Positions 23,816-34,870 of a stretch of DNA of 64,000 nucleotides are shown here, in pieces (within the stretch, counting starts at the first letter, position 1; each line of letters opens with the position of its first letter). Made by a program: the position numbers and the translations under genes. Source of the stretch: Phascolarctos cinereus (lineage: Eukaryota > Chordata > Mammalia > Diprotodontia > Phascolarctidae); NCBI RefSeq assembly GCF_002099425.1, contig NW_018344126.1, positions 2,184,001 through 2,248,000 of the forward strand. Direction: 5' to 3'. Below the pieces are notes generated by a model. It saw nothing but the letters and a program-made list of their open reading frames with translations, searched no databases and was not told where the DNA came from.

Positions 23816-24469
23816 TGTGACAAAGGTGAAAAAGAAACTGAGGTAATAAAAGATCGTAGGCACTTCTTTTTATCTGCTATTAATTATTTAACAGTGGAAG
23901 TGTGCTCAGATTTGTTCTTGGTGGATTTTACAGAGCATGCATGGATATTCTTTGCCTACTTTCAATCCAACCGGGATTGAACCTGGGAGCCAATTGCCAG
24001 CCAGGATGACTCAGGGGTTGGTAGTAGGTGATGATGAAAAGTCTTTTTATTGGCTGCAGGAGTGGCTGAGTGGGAACTGAGTGTACGTACAATCTCTCAG
24101 TTTCTTTTTCTTGACAGCTTCATGTGATGAGGGCTATTTTCAGTTTTGGGGAAAAGAGGGGGAGGGAGAGAGAGAAAGGCAGCTGCCCTATTTCTCACCC
24201 AGCCACTGTGTATCCATGAACACATGAAGCCCCAATTTCTTTGGTGTTAGCCACTTTTTTTGCCTCTACAGCCAATTAAAAGAAGACTTTTTGTCATGAC
24301 ATAGTAGCAACCTATAAATTACAATGGCTGGAAACTGGCTCCTAAACTTCCCCGTGCTGGACTGCTGGAACCAGGCAGGAAATATCTACACATGCTTTAT
24401 ACTGCCTCCCAGGAAGGGCAAATCCAAGCATGCTCCCTTTGTTACAATCATAACTGAACTTACCATTAT

Positions 24470-24475
<6 letters not shown>

Positions 24476-24508
<33 letters not shown>
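24476..24508. repeat. (CA)n microsatellite
   Basis: About 33 bp of CA, flanked by TATACATATA on both sides. In TOM1L2 pre-mRNA it is a (UG)n tract about 380 nt downstream of the exon at 24887-25010. Confidence 0.97.
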
Positions 24509-24509
<1 letters not shown>

Positions 24510-24886
24510 TATACATATAACAGTAGCAACCATTCTCACGGTTTTATGATAAATAAATCATAGGATTTAGTGGCTTATTTAAATTTTGGGTTAGCTGCAA
24601 TATAATTAAACTTTTAAAGATGATTCTCTTAAAAAAAACAGAAGATTTGGAAAGTTGCTATGGAACTGGTGAGGAACAAACAGGTAGGTCACAAATACAG
24701 CAAAAAACAAACTCTACCATGAATTCAGGAAAATAATTATTCCCACACTCTTCTAACTGGAAAGAAAAGGTGGGGAGATATTTAGAACTCTGCCTAGCAT
24801 AAATTCAGTGGAGAATATGGCCTCTAACGGGGTATGATGGGACTAAGGAAATTCACAGAGAGAAAGACATTAAACACAATACTTAC

Positions 24887-25010
24887 CCAGGCCAGCTAGC
24901 TGTGAGGAAAGAGAAGATGGTGGTGCTGTGTTACCCACCATTGGACTCACTACAGCTGGAGAACCAGGACCAAGATCTATTAAATTATCTTCAGTTACTT
25001 CATTCAGGAC
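24887..25010 (-). CDS. TOM1L2: TOM1L2 exon with clathrin-box-like LIDL (residues ~321-362)
   Basis: This 124-nt exon encodes [20 protein letters not shown], then [20 protein letters not shown] and L, plus the first base of an Asp codon. NLIDLG contains a clathrin-box-like LIDL at about residues 330-333, the segment through which TOM1 and TOM1L2 are reported to contact clathrin. The rest is a Pro/Ser-rich disordered linker. The acceptor is CTGACAG|GTCCTG and the donor GGCCTGG|GTAAGT; the Asp codon is split G|AT with the exon at 23435. It is nearly identical to the human linker as remembered. Confidence 0.95.
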
Positions 25011-25690
25011 CTGTCAGAACATGAGAGAGGCAGTGAGCTCCTTGTCCCACATTTCTTGCTGCATAGTAAAAAAACAAGCAAGGTCATTACAAACTAGAAT
25101 AGGAGATGGTAACCTGCAGCACGCATGCCACTTTCCAATTTTCAACAGTCTTCTGATTTTTAATGGCTTCCAGGCTGGTAGCTGTTATTACTATCCCCTC
25201 ATTGTCCCCCTGAGAATCAGCATATACTGCTTAGTGTAGTCAGCACACACCAGAAATTCTCTATTCCTAATCACACAAGAACAAAAAGGGTATACCACTA
25301 CTGAAAGGTTGCCTACAGCAGGAACTAGGTAAGTGTAAAAAGAAGCTAGAGGTTTTCCATCAATGAGACTTTGTTGGCATAATGGGATCACACCCTCAAA
25401 TTTTGGAACAGCTTGCCTTTGCCTTCTATGCTACTCCTCCCTATCTCACACCACCTTTCTTCTTCCAAATGATTTCTTTCTGCTTACAATTCATTAAATA
25501 AATCTCCAACTATGGTTCTCCCCAATAATACTGGCAACTTGGGCTTATGCTCTTCACTGACCCAAAACACCTTTAAGTGCAAATACCAGAGACCAGGGGG
25601 TGGGAGAAGGAGGACATCACCAAGATGGGATCTACCAAGGGAGGTAGAACCAGCCCTCTTCCACATATAGGATTCTGAAATGATACTTAC

Positions 25691-25739
25691 TCCGTTACTG
25701 GTATTTTGAGCAGAACGACCTGACCTGTACCGTTCGAAC
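25691..25739 (-). CDS. TOM1L2: TOM1L2 exon, end of GAT domain and linker (residues ~304-320)
   Basis: This 49-nt exon completes the Arg codon and encodes FERYRSGRSAQNTSNG, the end of the last GAT helix and the start of the flexible linker. The acceptor is CTACCAG|GTTCGAAC and the donor AACGGA|GTAAGTATC, a near-perfect consensus, and the exon ends in phase 0. Human TOM1L2 has FERYRSGRSVQNASNG, from memory, so two substitutions are seen. It lies only about 680 bp from the next exon. Confidence 0.95.
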
Positions 25740-26596
25740 CTGGTAGGGGTGAGGGGGAAAAAAAAGAATAGGGAGAGGGATCAAACTCAGCAAACTGCTA
25801 AGCTGTTCAGGTGCGAGGGGAATCTTAGTTGTCTGGGAGACAGGAGGGATCCTAGCATTACCTGCAGAGGGCAGGAGCCCCCGTCTCTTTAGGGAGCTCA
25901 TTAGGGAACACAAGCACACATTTACACAGGCCTTCCCAGAGGTGGGGGAGGGAGGCAGCAAGGAGGCATCCAGAGAAAACAGATGCAGATTCTCTGACTT
26001 TCATCTCACACCATCAAGGCAGGGTATTTTTGGGTGTATATGTATCACAGGGTGGTGTGTAAAATTAGCTCATTATGAGCAATACCCACCATTCCACAGA
26101 CACCATCAGACTACAGACACACCAGCCTTGGCAGCCTCCATCACCTCCCCCTGGGACCTGAGGGTACCTTGGCATCCTATCTACAAAACGAAGGTAATAA
26201 TCTTGGGCTCCGTAGCTATTTCACAGGACTCTTGTCAAGAATAATTAGTTAATGCTTATGATATGTACTGCCCTGCCCCTTCCCCCCAAGTTCAATGAGA
26301 AAGGTATTGGATAAAGACAGGGGCCTTTAATTATTTGGCTGGTGGTAAGTGGGCCACTTTATCTACCTCTCTGAGGAAACAGGTGGGACCACAAAGATGA
26401 GACAGAGACCTCTGGGACCTCTATCTCCTGAAATGGTCCATGAAAGCCAGGGAGCAGCTACTGGGTTGTCCTGACAGGAAGCTGTCATTCCTGACCAGCT
26501 GCCTGGGATCGCCTGGGCTCTGGTTGGCTATAGAACCATACCTGTTCTGAGGCACAATCAAACCATTCTCATGCTAAGGTATTCATAAGATGTAGA

Positions 26597-26614
26597 GTGT
26601 GTGTGTGTGTGTGT

Positions 26615-26660
<46 letters not shown>
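26597..26660. repeat. (GT)n microsatellite
   Basis: About 64 bp of GT with one TATG interruption. In pre-mRNA it is a (CA)n tract about 0.86 kb upstream of the exon at 25691-25739. Confidence 0.98.
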
Positions 26661-26664
<4 letters not shown>

Positions 26665-27470
26665 ATCTATAGTTGAACAGAAAACAAAGAAGAAATTTAG
26701 TAGCTAAAAGCTCTGCACCAGACTTTTCTGTGCCTCTCCACCTACTTTTCCTTTCCCCTCACAGCTCTCTGGGGCTTGCTTCTGGGGAGAAAGAGGCCTC
26801 CTTGGGTTATTTTAGAGTTGGTCTGTTATTAGCCTGTTGTGACTTCCCTCCTACACTTATCAATGTCAGAAAACTCATGTTGTGCTTTCAATCTTGATTT
26901 TTACAGGAAAGAATAGAAATGTCAAGGTCTGGATAATTTCTTACACTGGATATCTGTTCTTATATACTCTTAGTGAGGAAAAAAAGAAATATTTAAAAAA
27001 CAAAATCTAGGTGGGATAATTCTTTTAGTGCAATGTGGCCTCAATCTCTGATGGAGTCACAAAAATGAAATACGACAATGAGGTAGATTTTAAACTGACG
27101 CTCTGGTATTAATACTCTTGTGTCATATGCTACAGAAGGGGACCGAATAGGTTAGGATGCACAGGACAATAATAGAGAAAAGGAAACCACTTGGTGTCCT
27201 GTGCAGAGAGTTGCCATCTCAAGCATTTCCATCTAGATTGGGGATTCCTGATACCTAGAATTTGTTCCTGTGCTTCAAGTTGACAAACCTTTATGAAGTA
27301 CTTACTAAGTACATGGTAGGTTCTACTACTGATGGCCTTCAAACACTAAGTATGGTGATTTCTTTATCTGTAAACTGGGAATGAAAAGCATACTCGAAGC
27401 TCCGCCATTCCCTACCAATACACTGGAATGCTGGGAACAGATTTATAAAAACAACAGCTACCAAAATTCA
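26665..27470. other. Intronic sequence, unassigned
   Basis: Intron between the two GAT exons. A possible L2 3' tip occurs at 27290-27330 (TTTATGAAGTACTTACTAAG) and another at 27505-27545 (AATTAATATTTACTGAGCAT, CTACCAGG). Both are too short for a firm call. ATAATAATAGTAGTAGTAAT lies at about 27576-27595. Confidence 0.35.
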
Positions 27471-27694
27471 CTCAGGCAGGTACTTAGGTAAATGTATGGA
27501 ATTATCACAATCAATTAATATTTACTGAGCATCTACCAGGCTTGCAGTATATTATTATAATTGTTGTTACTGCTGATAATAATAGTAGTAGTAATAAGAA
27601 TAGTACCACCAAGTTACTTGATTGATAATTAATGGGTTATAAAGTACTAAAACATGGTATGATGAGAAGAGCACTGTACTGGAGATATGGGTGC

Positions 27695-27808
27695 TGGTCC
27701 TGGATCACAGATTTGGAGCTGGAAGGGAGGTCAGCTAGTCCAATCCATTCATTTTAAAAATAAAGAAAGTGAGGCCAAGCGAAATTTAATGACTTGCCTT
27801 AGGTCACA
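27695..27808 (+). repeat. MIR3/Ther-2-like SINE, 5' part (split)
   Basis: GATCACAGATTTGGAGCTGG, then AAGTGAGGCCAAGCGAAATT and TTGCCTTAGGTCACA. It is interrupted by the SINE at 27809-28070 and resumes at 28071. Confidence 0.85.
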
Positions 27809-28070
27809 AAGATGAGCAGCTAGGTGGCACAGTGACTAGAGTGCCAGGCCTGGAGTCAGGAAGACTCATCTTCCTGAGTTTAAATCTGGCCTCAGACGCT
27901 TACTAGCTGTGTGATCCTGAGCAAGTCACTGAACCCTGTTTGCCTCAGTTTCCTCATCTAGAAAATGAGCGGGAGAAGGAAATGGCAAACCATTCTAGTA
28001 TCTTCGCCAAGAAGACCCCAAATGGTGTCACGAAGAGCTGGACGCAACTGAAAAATGATTCAACCACCAC
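27809..28070 (+). repeat. Mar-1-like SINE, full length, inserted in a Ther-2 copy
   Basis: Head GAGCAGCTAGGTGGCACAGT, core TGTGTGATCCTGAGCAAGTC, tail GGAGAAGGAAATGGCAAACC and TGGTGTCACGAAGAGCTGGA, ending ATTCAACCACCAC. AGGTCACA at 27801-27808 and 28071-28078 is the target-site duplication. Confidence 0.95.
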
Positions 28071-28170
28071 AGGTCACATAGGTAGTAAGTGACAGCAGTA
28101 AGATTTGAATCCAAGGCTTTCAGCAGCAAATTCAGTACTCATTCTACTGCATCACGATGGCTCTCATTCC
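28071..28170 (+). repeat. MIR3/Ther-2-like SINE, 3' part (split)
   Basis: Continues the host element after the insertion: AGGTCACATAGGTAGTAAGT, GATTTGAATCCAAGGC and TTCTACTGCATCACGATGGC. Confidence 0.8.
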
Positions 28171-28739
28171 GACTATTGCTTGTTGATTTCCACTGGATGG
28201 CTACAAGACCTTGAGCATATTATGTAACTTCTTAGTGTTTTAATTTCCTCGCCTGGAAAATGAATGGGTTGAACTAAAGCAGGGTTCTCAACCTTTTTTT
28301 GCGGCACAGTTCCCTCTGGCAGCCTGGGGAAGTCTATGGATCCCTTCTCAGAATCATGTTTTAATGTACCAATAAAGTGCAAAGGATTACAAAGGCAACC
28401 AAAGGTTAGTGAAAACAAAAGTGGAGTTTTCCTCCAAAATTTACAGATCCCCAAAATCCATCCACATTCACTGGACCCCAAAACTAGATGACAGCTAAGA
28501 TTTCTTCTATTTCACAATTTTTAGGATTTTAAGAGGCAACAGACAAGTCAGAAAGGTTAAGACAACAGTACTTGACACTGTATTTTCTATCTAACCTATG
28601 TTTGCGAATTATAAGATTTTTGTTTTTTGTTTTCTTACTCTTTCCAAGTGAGACCTTTAAGTGAGAAAAGGGTCATTCCTAATTTGTTGCTAGTATTCAG
28701 CTATGTTAGGTAGACATAAGAAAGCAGAAAATGGTGTAT

Positions 28740-28860
28740 GGACTTTCTTTTCTTCTTAAGAAAAAAAAATTGTTTTATCAATGTATTTTGTTTTTCACAT
28801 AACTATTTCCTGATAACTTCCTACCCCTTCTTCCTTATAACAAAGAAAGAGTTAAGCAGA
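28740..28860 (-). repeat. Possible L1 3'-UTR fragment
   Basis: An A/T-rich stretch with TTGTTTTATCAATGTATTTT and ACTTCCTACCCCTTCTTCC resembles the L1 3' region seen again at about 53050-53125. Weak. Confidence 0.35.
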
Positions 28861-29131
28861 AGCAACCAACAAAATGACTGCATCTCATGGGCTTAGGTTC
28901 TCTTTTCTTTCCTTTTCTTTACCCTTCCCTTCCTTTCCCTTTCTTTTCCAAAGGCAGAATTTTATTACTCTCAATGGCTCAGTGTCCAGACATTCTAGAC
29001 AATTTAAAAGTCAATCCTTTTTCTCAGCAGTGATTTTTTTTATCCTTCTCAAGCTTTTAAAAGGTTCAATACGTAAGAGGGGGACTTAGAAATTACAAAA
29101 GCCCTGTGTCCTACCCAACTCCCTAAACCTA

Positions 29132-29160
29132 GGGTGGGGTAGGGTGGGGTGGGGGAAGGG
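29132..29160 (+). other. G-quadruplex-capable G-rich block beside a TOM1L2 exon
   Basis: GGGTGGGGTAGGGTGGGGTG followed by GGGGAAGGG. The G-rich strand is the TOM1L2 template strand, about 280 bp past the GAT-core exon in gene sense. Pre-mRNA is C-rich here. Confidence 0.5.
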
Positions 29161-29437
29161 CACGGGGAGAAAAAAAGAGCCAGATGGAAAGGGAAAAAGA
29201 GGGAGAAAAATCAACAGAAACCTAATGGCATGTATAAAGGGCAAATACTAATTCTGCATATCAATTTCCTATGGCTCAATTCCCAGGAGAATAAGATGCA
29301 TTTCACCTGTCATCTGGTGACAAATTAGCATCTCTAATGAGTATTTTCCATTTCTAATCTCTCTCCCCCTTTGTTTATGAGAAAATCCCTAAGATATTAT
29401 GCCAACAATCTTTTCAGAGGGAAAAAAAAGTTCCCAC

Positions 29438-29571
29438 CTCTCATATCTGAGGAAGACGTTATTTAAGTCATCATTCACATGCAGCAATTCCTCGGTGACC
29501 TCTTCATTAGAAACCCTGGAGATGAGTTCCACAATTCTCTGCTGCATAGCTCTACAGGTCCTGTTCAGTTC
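29438..29571 (-). CDS. TOM1L2: TOM1L2 exon, core of GAT domain (residues ~260-304)
   Basis: This 134-nt exon encodes [20 protein letters not shown] followed by [20 protein letters not shown] and LRYE, then two bases of an Arg codon. These are GAT helices 2 and 3; the acidic helix with [18 protein letters not shown] is the canonical ubiquitin/TOLLIP-facing part in this family. The acceptor is CCTTAG|GAACTG and the donor GAGAG|GTGGGA. The split Arg codon (AG|G) is completed by the next exon at 25739. It is preceded by the largest intron in the window. Confidence 0.96.
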
Positions 29572-29927
29572 CTAAGGAATGGGTAATACCTAATAGTTAC
29601 CATTACAGAATTTAGATAAAACATTTTTATAGCAACCTATCTACTTTACAGATAGATTTCTGACACTAAAAAAGAAATTCATCAGCCTGCCAAAAGTATT
29701 ATTAATGTGCTTTTCACTTATCAATGCTTTTAGATACAAGGCATTCCTGAAGATGTTTTAAAAGTGTATCCACTATAAGCAAAAAACTTCATTGCACATA
29801 CACTATATCCTGGATTTATACTGTTGGTCTTCAATTTTTGTGTATGTCACAAAAATGAAAACTGATGATTGATTAGGTTGAGATTATGAGAAATGAAAGT
29901 CTTTGTTAAAGGACCAATATACACATA

Positions 29928-30175
29928 GGCAGCTAGGTGGTGCAGTGGATAGAGTGCCAGGCCTGGAGTCAGGAACACTCATCTTCCTGAGTTCAAATCT
30001 GGACTCACAGACACTTATCAGCTGTGTGACCCTGGGCAAATCACTTAACCTTGTTTGCCTCAGTTTCCTCATCTGTAAAATAAGCTAGAGAAGGAAATGG
30101 CAAACCACTCCAGAATCTGTGCCAAAGAAAACCACAAAGAGTTGGACATGATGGAAGTGACTGAACAACAATAAT
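29928..30175 (+). repeat. Mar-1-like SINE, full length
   Basis: Head GGCAGCTAGGTGGTGCAGTG, a CTGTGTGACCCTGGGCAAAT core, tail GGAGTTGGACATG-like and an ACTGAACAACAATAATAC end. It lies 357 bp upstream of the GAT-core exon in gene sense. Confidence 0.92.
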
Positions 30176-30649
30176 ACAAACAGTGAATTGTAACATGGCA
30201 AGAAGTAGAGACTGTCTGTGACAGAGACAGTCCCCGTGACTCCCAATGTACTTTATTTCCCCCTTCTCACACACACACTCAACCATAGTGGATATGGTGG
30301 AATGTTCTAAGAAGCAATAAGACAATCATACCAGCTTCTAGTCAGATGTCAGGTACAGGCCATCTACTTCCTACTTGCTACTGACCTTAACATCACCCCA
30401 AAACATTCCTCTTTCTAATCATAACCTTTTACTATTATAGCCTTCCCTATGCCTCATGATTCCTACCCCCATTCTTCCTTTTCACCGTGACCCCCATTGT
30501 CTCTACCCCTCAATTCCTTCTCAGGCTATCATCTATACTGGCTATACTCGCCTTCCTTCTCTTTCCTAACCCCTTGAAAAAACCAAATTAACTATATTAT
30601 ACTCTACTCTTGCATCCCTTACTCCTTACTAAAGTTAACAATAATCTCT

Positions 30650-31340
30650 TAAAAAATTATCAATATCTTTGGTTTTTATATTATCCAAGTTTGCCCCCAT
30701 AACCTTCTTCCAACCCCCTCACCATCAGGAAGTCCTACCCTTATAGTCATTTTTTTAAAAGAAAAAAAAAGAAAAAATGGCAAAACTGATGAATTCATTT
30801 TAAAAATCTGACAATTTATGTAATGTTTCATGTTTCATCCCCATAGATACTACTCTCCCTTTCCCTCTTAACTTTGGCCTCTGCAAAGGTATTTTCTTTG
30901 GGACCAAGCATGTTCTTTGTAATTTTGCAACATTAATTTTCAATTATTCTATTGTTATTGTTCTTTCCACTTACATTGTTGTAATATATGTATGTGTGCA
31001 TATATATTTATATATGTACACACACATATACACATATATACATACACATATAGTTTTCCTGGCTCTGCTCAGTTCATTTTGCTTACTTAATTTCAGTTCA
31101 TCATAAGTCTTTCCACGTTTCTCACAATATTCATAATATTGCCATTTCTTATAGTACAGGAATATTCTATTACATTCATGTATTACAGTTTTTTTTTAGC
31201 CATTATTCAATCAATGGCCATCTACTTTGTTTATTATTCTTTGCTATCACAAAAAGTGCTGCTATAAACATTTGGTGTATATGGCGCCTTTCTTTTTACC
31301 AATGACCTCCTCGGAATATAACAATAATATCTTAATTACC
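30650..31340 (-). repeat. L1 LINE 3' segment
   Basis: On the plus strand the reverse-complement L1 3' UTR includes TTTTCCTGGCTCTGCTCAGT, ATTGCCATTTCTTATAGTAC and the CACAAAAAGTGCTGCTATAA phrase common to marsupial L1s. An AT/ATGT run is at about 30990-31055. Confidence 0.8.
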
Positions 31341-31891
31341 AAATTCAATAGCTTTTTCTTTCTTAAAAAATTTTTTTTATTCCAAAATTAACAAAAACCA
31401 AACAAAAAGAGCAGTTATTTCTATATACATAGAACAGAAAAAGAAGATTGTATATGAAACAACAGATCTCTGTTATGTATAGCTTGCTTTTCAAGCACAT
31501 AATAAATTAAATTTGTAGCTTTCAAAGCCTATCCCATTTATCTGTGTTTCTTTCTGGCCTTCTTCATATTCTCTTCTCTATATTTTCAAAAAAGATGTTA
31601 ATCTAATGACTCCCTTTCCTTTTCTTTCTTCCTTTTTTTTTTTCCTTTTTGGCTATTCTATCCCTTCTCATATTCTGCCCCTGAGGGACAGAAAAAATAA
31701 AAACAAAACCTTTATAACAAATAAGCATAGTAAAACAAAACAAATTCCTACACAGCCAATGTGTTAAAAAATTGTACAACTTATTCTTTATTTTCAGTAT
31801 ATTATCTGTCAAGAGGTGGGTAGGTAGCATGCTTCATCATCAGTCCTCTGGAATTATAATTTTCCATTGCATAGATTATAGTTCTTACTTA

Positions 31892-32060
31892 CCTTAACCA
31901 CTATCTGCCTCAGTTTCCTCAGCTGCAAAATGGGAATCATAATAGCACCTACCTGCCAGGGTTGTTGTGAGGATCAAATGAGATAATAACTGTAAAGTAC
32001 TTAGCACAGTGTCTGGCCCATAGTAAGCACTATGTAAATGTTAGCGATTATTTATTAGTA
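31892..32060 (+). repeat. MIR-type SINE inside L1
   Basis: CTATCTGCCTCAGTTTCCTC, AGCTGCAAAATGGGAATCAT, GGTTGTTGTGAGGATCAAAT and TCTGGCCCATAGTAAGCACT. The flanking L1 sequence continues on both sides, so this MIR-type copy appears younger than the L1. Confidence 0.8.
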
Positions 32061-32211
32061 GTATTATTTCTTAGAGCACAATCTTATTTGATCACATTTA
32101 TTGCTGTAACTTGTTCAACTTTTTCTCAATTGATGGGCACACCCTCAGATTCCCATTCTTTGTTACCTCAAAAGGAATTATATCTTTGTACATTCTTAAA
32201 AGTTCATTTTG

Positions 32212-32369
32212 AGGGGGCAGCTAGGTGGTGCAGTGGATGGAGCACTGGCCCTGAAGTCAGGAGGACCTGAGTTCAAATCCGGCCTCAGACCAAACACCTG
32301 ACAACATGTACTAGCTGTGTGACCTTGGGCAAGTCACTTAACCCTGATTGCCTTGCTTAAAAATTAAAA
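32212..32369 (+). repeat. tRNA-derived CORE-SINE with 14-bp target-site duplication
   Basis: Head AGGGGGCAGCTAGGTGGTGC, core CTGTGTGACCTTGGGCAAGT, short A-rich tail. AAAAGTTCATTTTG at 32198-32211 and 32370-32383 is a perfect duplication. Confidence 0.96.
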
Positions 32370-32825
32370 AAAAGTTCATTTTGCTTAGAAACAATCCCTC
32401 CTTGAGTATATGGCTGCCTTCTAATTCTCTCTTCTCCCCCTTTACCTACTTCCTTGAGTGAAACATGTTTCTGTACCCAACTGTGTGTCTATATTCTTCC
32501 CTCCTTTGAACAGTTGAGATGAGAGTGAAGTAAAAGTACCTGTCATTCCTCCTCGTCCTCTCTTCCTTGTTTGCGTGGTCTACTGGTATACCCTAATAAT
32601 GTGAGGTAATTTTTTCTTAACTTTCCTTTTCTTTCCCCCCTAATATATTTCTCTTCCCTTCTCTTTCCATATTCTTTTCTTCACATCATCAATACATAAA
32701 AGAACCAGTTCCAGGCCTTCAATGATCCCTGATAATGACAGGGTTCAGAAAGGACACATCATCTTTCCCATATTAGACTGTAAGCAATTCAGTTGTGCTT
32801 ACCATTTTATGTTTCTTTCTTTCTT

Positions 32826-32974
32826 TTTTCTTTTTTTTTGGCTAGGCAATGGGGTTAAGTGACTTGCCCAGGGTCACACAGCTAGTAAGTGTCAAGCGCT
32901 GGAGGCTGGATTTGAACTCGGGTCCTCCTGACTCCAGGGCCGGTGCTCTTTCCACTGGGCCATCTAGCTGCCCC
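32826..32974 (-). repeat. tRNA-derived CORE-SINE (short type) with target-site duplication
   Basis: On the plus strand: T-rich tail, GGCAATGGGGTTAAGTGACT, TTTGAACTCGGGTCCTCCTG and the head GGCCATCTAGCTGCCCC. TTATGTTTCTTT lies on both sides. Confidence 0.95.
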
Positions 32975-34734
32975 TTATGTTTCTTTTAATCTCTGTGTTT
33001 GAACTTCAAAGTTTCTACATGCCTATATTGTTTTTATCAGGAATGCTTCTAAGCTCTCTATTTCATCCCCCAGCAGTATCATACTTAGTTTGGCTGAGTA
33101 AGTTATCCTTGACTGGAAGCTGATATTCTTTGCCTTCTGGAATATCCTATTATAAGCCCCGTGTTCCTTCATAATGGAAACTGCTAACTTGTGTGTAATT
33201 CTGACTGCAGCTCCTTGGGCCTTGGACTCTCTTTTTGGCTGCTAGCACTATTTTTTTTTCTTTGACCTGGACGTTCTGGATTTTGGCTATGATGTTCCTG
33301 GGAGTTTCCACTTTGTGGTTTCCTTCAGGAGGTGACAATGGATTCTTTCTTTGTCTACTTTGCCTTCTGGTTCTAAGAAAATCTTGGCAGTTTTCTTTTA
33401 AGATATCCTGAAATACGATGTCTAGACTTTTTTTGGTCATGCCATTTAGATAGTCTGGTGATGCTTAACATTTTTTTCTTCTATTTGTTTTCAAGGTCAG
33501 TTGTTTTTGCTATGAGATATTCTACATTTTCTTCTCTGCTTTCAGTCTTTTGATTTGTTTTTAATACTTCTTATTGTCTCATGGAGTCACTGGCTTCTAT
33601 TTGGTTCAATCTAATTTTCTGGGAGTTTGTTGCTTGGGCAAAGTTTTGTACATCTTGAGCCATGTTGTTAACCCCTTTCTGACTCTTTCTTCCAAAGCTC
33701 CTCTTTCTTTTCCATAACCTCTGCTTTATTCTCTTCTATGAATTTTAGTTGCATTTGTGCCCAAGTTGTGTTTTTCTTGGAAGCTTTGCTTATAACTGTT
33801 TTGGAGTCATTCTTTTCTTCCGGTTTGTGCCTTGAGCGTCCCTTGACGTCACAATAGCTTTTTACGGAGGAGTTCTTTTTTTGTTTTATTATTCTGCCAG
33901 CCTAGTTTCTGATTTAGAACTTGAGGTTAGAACTGGGCTCTGTGTACTTATGGAGGAAAGGTCTGGTCTGGTCCTGCTGCTGCTGCCGGTATATTTGAGT
34001 GTTGTTATTCTACGTTCTCGGTGACAGCTTAAACTGGGGAGCTGCATGCTTTTAGTCCTCGTAAAGCAGTATGATCCAGAGCAACATCTGATTGCTGTCC
34101 CTGTGGTCTGGGCTCTGCAAGTTACTGACCTTGCTTTTGGTCTGAGCACTACTACTCTGCTGATTGATTCAGCCACTATCAGCTAGTTGGGAAGCTCTAA
34201 CAATCCAGAGACACAAAACTGTGGGCTTCTCTTTGGTCCAGGATTTCTGCTCTGGCTATTCATCTGTAGGCTTCAGATTGTGTTACAAGGTGGAACTGAG
34301 ACTCTGCTCTACTCCTACGATCTGAGCCATACAACAACTGCTTGCTTCAGAACTTGCTCCTTTTTTGGTACATTGTCCAGGAATTCCCTACCTGGGAATG
34401 CCACCCCCCCCCATGCAAGCTCCTTCCTTAATCTCTAACCTAGAACTGGGTAGTTAGTGCTTCCTATTGCAATACCCCAAATATAGTTCTGGGGGTACCC
34501 AGAATAGGTTTGGGACCTTCTCTTGCTCTGGTATACAGCCTCTCCCTGGGTGCTGGGAACTGGACTTGGCCCAATCCCAATGTCTACAGACCTGTTTTCT
34601 GTGCTGGACAAGTGATTTTTTTCCTTGAATTTCCTTATTAAGATTCAGTCTAGAACATTTTTGAGATGTTTGGAGTTTTGGGAAAAGCTGGGATGTACTG
34701 TTTCCTGCTACTCTGCCACCTTGGCTCTGCCAGT

Positions 34735-34870
34735 GTTTTTCTTTATATTATTTTTTCTTTAATGTTACTGTACAAATTATTATGGTTCTGCTCACTTTAC
34801 ACTGCATCACTTCATAGAAATCTTCTGATGATTCTTTGAAATCATCTCCAATGATTTTTTTCTCCTTCTT
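34735..34870 (-). repeat. L1 LINE 3' fragment, older
   Basis: Contains TTATTATGGTTCTGCTCACT and TACACTGCATCACTTCATAG, the L1 3' region again in the same orientation, abutting the 5' end of the copy before it. Confidence 0.6.

Larger units (their letters stand above)
31355..34734 (-). repeat. L1 LINE, composite copy reaching a 5' end
   Basis: Starts in plus coordinates with an L1 3'-UTR type (T run then CCAAAATTAACAAAAACC) and runs through a segment encoding an ORF1-like stretch on the minus strand at about 33150-33440 (TPRNIIAKIQNVQVKEK). It ends at about 34734 with CACTGGCAGAGCCAAGGTGG on the minus strand, like an L1 5' start. ORF2 is absent, so the copy is internally deleted or a fusion of two. 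Three SINEs interrupt it. Confidence 0.8.

Noticed and set aside
32212-32300. tRNA genes at the SINE heads (this copy and about 20 others)
   Set aside because: The heads are tRNA-like but are part of dispersed SINEs with core, tail and target-site duplications, and lack an acceptor stem pairing.
33150-33440. 96-codon frame as a host gene
   Set aside because: TPRNIIAKIQNVQVKEK is L1 ORF1-like, in an L1 copy.
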